This document shows, piece after piece, positions 61,693-64,000 of a DNA stretch of 64,000 bases; within the stretch, counting starts at the first letter, position 1; every line of letters starts with the position of its first letter. The DNA comes from Chitinophagales bacterium. Lineage in GTDB: Bacteria > Bacteroidota > Bacteroidia > Chitinophagales > Saprospiraceae. The notes under the pieces were generated by a model. The model made no database searches. It saw nothing but the letters and a program-made list of their open reading frames with translations, and was not told the origin of the DNA. The position numbers and the translations under genes are program-made. Location of the stretch: the NCBI GenBank assembly GCA_013299105.1, contig JAAFJY010000036.1, positions 23,276 to 87,275 on the forward strand, written 5' to 3'.

Positions 61693-62904
61693 ATGAGAAT
61701 TGCAGTTTGGTATAACTTACCTTTTAGTGGAGCAAAAAGAGCACTTGCAACACATTTAGAAAGTTTGGTAAGAAAAGGGCATGAAATTGAAGTTTGGGCA
61801 CCTGATACGGTGCTGGATAAGGACCATATGGAAATGAAACTACCAGTTAAAGAGAAAATATTACCACTGGCTGAAAAATTTAACAGTATTAGGAACAGTA
61901 AATATGGGCATCGATTAATTTTTCGCACCATTAAGAAAATTAGATTAATGCAAGATCATTGTCATGATTGTGCTGAACAAATAAACAATGGTAATTTTGA
62001 CATCGCATTGATTAACCCTTGTGCGACTTTTTCTGTCTCTTATATGTCTCTTTTTTTGAAAATCCCTAGTGTATTGTATCTTCAAGAACCAAATCGTCAA
62101 TTATTTGAAGCATGGCCTAATCATTGGTTAAGAGCTCAGGATCCTTATTTTTCATTGTATTCTATTAATAATCAATTGATTAGATTTGCAAAAGGCATTC
62201 AGGTCAATGAAGATACTAAAGCGATAAAAAAATATGATTTAGTCTTGGCTAATTCGATTTTTAGCCGTGAAAGCATTCAAAAGGCCTATGGTATTGATTC
62301 TAGGGCTTGTTATTTAGGTGTAAATACTGAGCAATTTAAATATGAAATAGAAATTAAAGAAACATATGTAGTTGGATTAGGTTATTTTGCTTACCCCAAA
62401 GGTGTTGACCGTTCACTAAAAGCGATAGCATTAATACCAAAACCGAAAAGACCAAAACTCATCTGGGTTTCTAATGGCAAGGACAATGCCTATTTTGAGG
62501 AAATGAATAAGTTGGCCAGCTTACTTGAAGTTGATCTTGATGTAAGAATTAATTTAAATGATGTAGATTTATACCCTCTTATTGCTAGAGCCGCTGCAAT
62601 GATTTATACTTCTCGTCTTGAACCATTTGGTCTGGCTCCTCTCGAAGCAAATTCTCTAGGCACTGGCGTAGTTGGAATTGCTGAAGGAGGCGTGCGTGAA
62701 ACGATTACACATGGCATCAATGGCTTTTTGGCTAAAAACGATGATCCCTTTGTATTGGCAGAATACATATCTAAATTTTCTGACGATCTGGACTTTGCCA
62801 AACGATTTGGTAAAGAAGCTCGAGCTTTCGTAGAAAAAGAATGGAGTTTAGAGGTCATGGGGAATTATTTAGAGGAAAACTTACTTTTGGCATTGAATAG
62901 ATAG
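61693..62904 (+). CDS. Glycosyltransferase, GT4-like
   Basis: A 403-residue glycosyltransferase with the GT-B fold. It begins MRIAVWYNLPFSGAKRALAT, a typical first strand plus glycine loop for group 1 enzymes, and has the retaining-enzyme EX7E motif as EPFGLAPLEANSLGTGVVG, followed by GGVRETITHGINGFL. A middle segment VVGLGYFAYPKGVDRSLKAI marks the start of the C-terminal donor-binding domain. It is visibly more AT-rich than genes before it, with many ATT, AAT and TAT codons, as is common for surface glycan loci acquired by transfer. Sugar specificity unknown. Confidence 0.9.
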   Translation: MRIAVWYNLPFSGAKRALATHLESLVRKGHEIEVWAPDTVLDKDHMEMKLPVKEKILPLAEKFNSIRNSKYGHRLIFRTIKKIRLMQDHCHDCAEQINNGNFDIALINPCATFSVSYMSLFLKIPSVLYLQEPNRQLFEAWPNHWLRAQDPYFSLYSINNQLIRFAKGIQVNEDTKAIKKYDLVLANSIFSRESIQKAYGIDSRACYLGVNTEQFKYEIEIKETYVVGLGYFAYPKGVDRSLKAIALIPKPKRPKLIWVSNGKDNAYFEEMNKLASLLEVDLDVRINLNDVDLYPLIARAAAMIYTSRLEPFGLAPLEANSLGTGVVGIAEGGVRETITHGINGFLAKNDDPFVLAEYISKFSDDLDFAKRFGKEARAFVEKEWSLEVMGNYLEENLLLALNR

Positions 62905-62964
62905 GAATAGGTTATTAACTTTTCAAAATATTTTCGCCGATTATGAGCGTTTAGAACAGGTATT

Positions 62965-63834
62965 ATGAAAACAAGTATTGCAATGTGTACTTACAATGGT
63001 GGTGAATTCTTGCATAAACAATTGTATAGCTTTTTGTCACAAACTAAACTTCCAGATGAGTTAATCATTTGTGATGATAGATCGAGTGACAATACCCTTA
63101 CAATTTTAGAAGAATTTAAAACTATTGCTCCGTTCAAAGTAGAAATCTATATAAATAACAGGAACTTGGGCGCAAGAGCTAATTTTTTTCAAGCAATAGA
63201 TTTTTGCAATGGTGACCTAATTTTTCTTGCAGACCAAGATGATATATGGATGCCCCATAAGATTATGACATTTTTTAACTACTTTGAATCACATCCCAAT
63301 TGTTTAATGTTGTTTAGTAATGCTAAAATGATTAATATTTCCGATCTCGAAAGCACTAAAACAATTTGGGACGCATTTGGGTACACTATTGAAATGTCTA
63401 ATTCTTGGAATGTAAATAATACACTGTCTTTAAAGAGTATGGTTTTTGGAAAGAACTATATCACAGGAGCCTGTTCAGCTATCAAAAAACAGCTAATTGA
63501 GTTTTCAAAGCCTACCCCTGATCTTGAATCTTTGGACTTATGGCATGATGCCTGGCTAGGGATTTGTGCTGCGGCATTGGGCGAGTTACGCTCAATATCT
63601 GAACCTTGCATTTTTTATCGGATTCATGAACAGCAACAGCTAGGGTTAGGACAGGGTAAACCGACTACAACAAAGCGCTCCTTAGAAGATCACATTAATA
63701 AAAGGCTCCAAAAAGCCAGATTTTTCTTACTTTGGAGCTTTAAAAACCGTTCAATGGTCGGCAAATTGAGTTTATTGTTATTTCTACTCAGAAAACTATT
63801 TGTAAATGCCATAAGAAAAATAGTGCGTTTTTGA
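62965..63834 (+). CDS. Glycosyltransferase family 2 (rhamnosyltransferase-like)
   Basis: A 289-residue GT-A glycosyltransferase. The N-terminus KTSIAMCTYNGGEFLHKQLY, then DELIICDDRSSDNTLTILEE, NLGARANFFQAIDFCNGDLI and the metal-binding FLADQDDIWMPHKI are classic GT2 motifs; the DQDD form is frequent in rhamnosyl- and related transferases. A C-terminal region with HDAWLGICAAALGELRSI and YRIHEQQQLGLG follows, then a basic tail with a hydrophobic stretch (LLLFLLRKLFVNA). It lies 60 bases after the GT4-like gene in the same direction and has the same AT-rich character. It probably adds a sugar to the exported glycan. Confidence 0.92.
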   Translation: MKTSIAMCTYNGGEFLHKQLYSFLSQTKLPDELIICDDRSSDNTLTILEEFKTIAPFKVEIYINNRNLGARANFFQAIDFCNGDLIFLADQDDIWMPHKIMTFFNYFESHPNCLMLFSNAKMINISDLESTKTIWDAFGYTIEMSNSWNVNNTLSLKSMVFGKNYITGACSAIKKQLIEFSKPTPDLESLDLWHDAWLGICAAALGELRSISEPCIFYRIHEQQQLGLGQGKPTTTKRSLEDHINKRLQKARFFLLWSFKNRSMVGKLSLLLFLLRKLFVNAIRKIVRF

Positions 63835-63895
63835 ATTTAGGGCACCCCTAAGCTTCAAAATGCCTACTAGTTCTAGGGTGTGTAATCTGGCACGA

Positions 63896-64000
63896 TTACT
63901 CCCCTGCGTTTTTTAGCTCCTTTTCCATTCTTCGCCGCACCCCGAATCGGTTGTTGCAGACATTTTCGGATCGCCATTTATCAAGCATGGGTCCTGTAAC
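63896..64000 (-). CDS. Possible 3' end of a gene cut by the right edge
   Basis: On the minus strand a frame is open from the window edge to a TAA at 63896-63898, ending KWRSENVCNNRFGVRRRMEK and four to six more charged residues. A second frame is open over nearly the same span, so coding is not certain. The basic composition would fit the end of a transposase, and the sequence AGGGCACCCCTAAGCTTC at 63838 could be an insertion-sequence end, but neither is proved. Confidence 0.25.
   Translation of the reverse strand, partial: VTGPMLDKWRSENVCNNRFGVRRRMEKELKNAGE

Noticed and set aside
1..64000. tRNA, rRNA and known riboswitch genes
   Set aside because: None could be recognised by eye in the gaps; a tRNA or covariance-model scan would be needed to exclude a degenerate one.

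Overview
The window reads as chromosomal DNA of a member of the Bacteroidota, most likely a Saprospiria-type organism (Haliscomenobacter/Lewinella relatives; this placement is inference from gene content). The evidence is TonB-dependent receptors with carboxypeptidase-like N-terminal domains, DUF4249 lipoproteins, DUF5723 and DUF6089 outer-membrane proteins, type IX secretion (T9SS) sorting domains of both type A and type B, and promoter elements of the Bacteroidota form TAnnTTTG. Nothing looks like phage, plasmid or a CRISPR array, and no tRNA or rRNA gene was recognised.

Layout. 1-3.7 kb: branched-chain amino acid operon ilvD-ilvB-ilvN read leftwards; ilvN runs off the left edge. 4.1-7.7 kb: TonB siderophore receptor plus PepSY membrane protein, an iron-uptake pair. 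7.9-13.1 kb: secreted esterase, threonine dehydratase ilvA, a DinB-like protein, and a DUF5723/SH3 outer-membrane protein. 13.1-13.9 kb: an 800-bp gene-free, AT-rich gap with three perfect DnaA boxes and several near-boxes, which I take as a candidate replication origin; beside it is a candidate small RNA with its own promoter and terminator. 13.9-20.9 kb: a TonB receptor followed by four tandem DUF4249 lipoprotein genes with a shared cysteine pattern. 20.9-26 kb: an unrecognised protein, a DUF6089 protein, and a three-gene run (D-threonine-aldolase-like enzyme, rRNA-methyltransferase-like protein, SEC-C protein). 26.3-31.7 kb: a sugar-type cluster of ROK regulator, sodium:solute symporter, DUF4434 protein and N-acylglucosamine-2-epimerase family enzyme. 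32-39 kb: a lone lipoprotein between inverted repeats, two M20 peptidases, a VOC protein and a FtsX/MacB-type permease. 39.3-48 kb: alkaline phosphatase lipoprotein, a 1412-residue T9SS cargo protein with cohesin/dockerin-like parts, DUF1304 protein, and a subtilisin-like lipoprotein. 48.6-56.3 kb: one 2587-residue T9SS type B adhesin-like protein with about 22 Ig/PKD-like repeats. 56.8-59.3 kb: a small beta-barrel protein, a TPR-type protein with an adjacent tandem copy broken by one in-frame stop, and a DUF547 protein. 59.5 kb to the end: polysaccharide export ABC transporter (Wzm/Wzt type) and two glycosyltransferases that are visibly more AT-rich, the start of a surface-polysaccharide locus.

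The intergenic DNA is the least ordinary part. Several dispersed repeat families recur: TTCAAC-type short-period arrays (six places), a composite element with a GGGCTCGCT core and TATCGTC-type units (26.2, 31.8, 33.0 and a variant at 48.2 kb), an AATTCT-rich element with a CCGC-nnn-GCGG palindrome (21.8 and 48.0 kb), and a repeat-packed 630-bp gap at 45.2-45.8 kb. Two pairs of inverted copies bracket short segments (31.8-33.1 kb around a lipoprotein gene; 48.17-48.49 kb around non-coding DNA), resembling transposase-less mobile elements.
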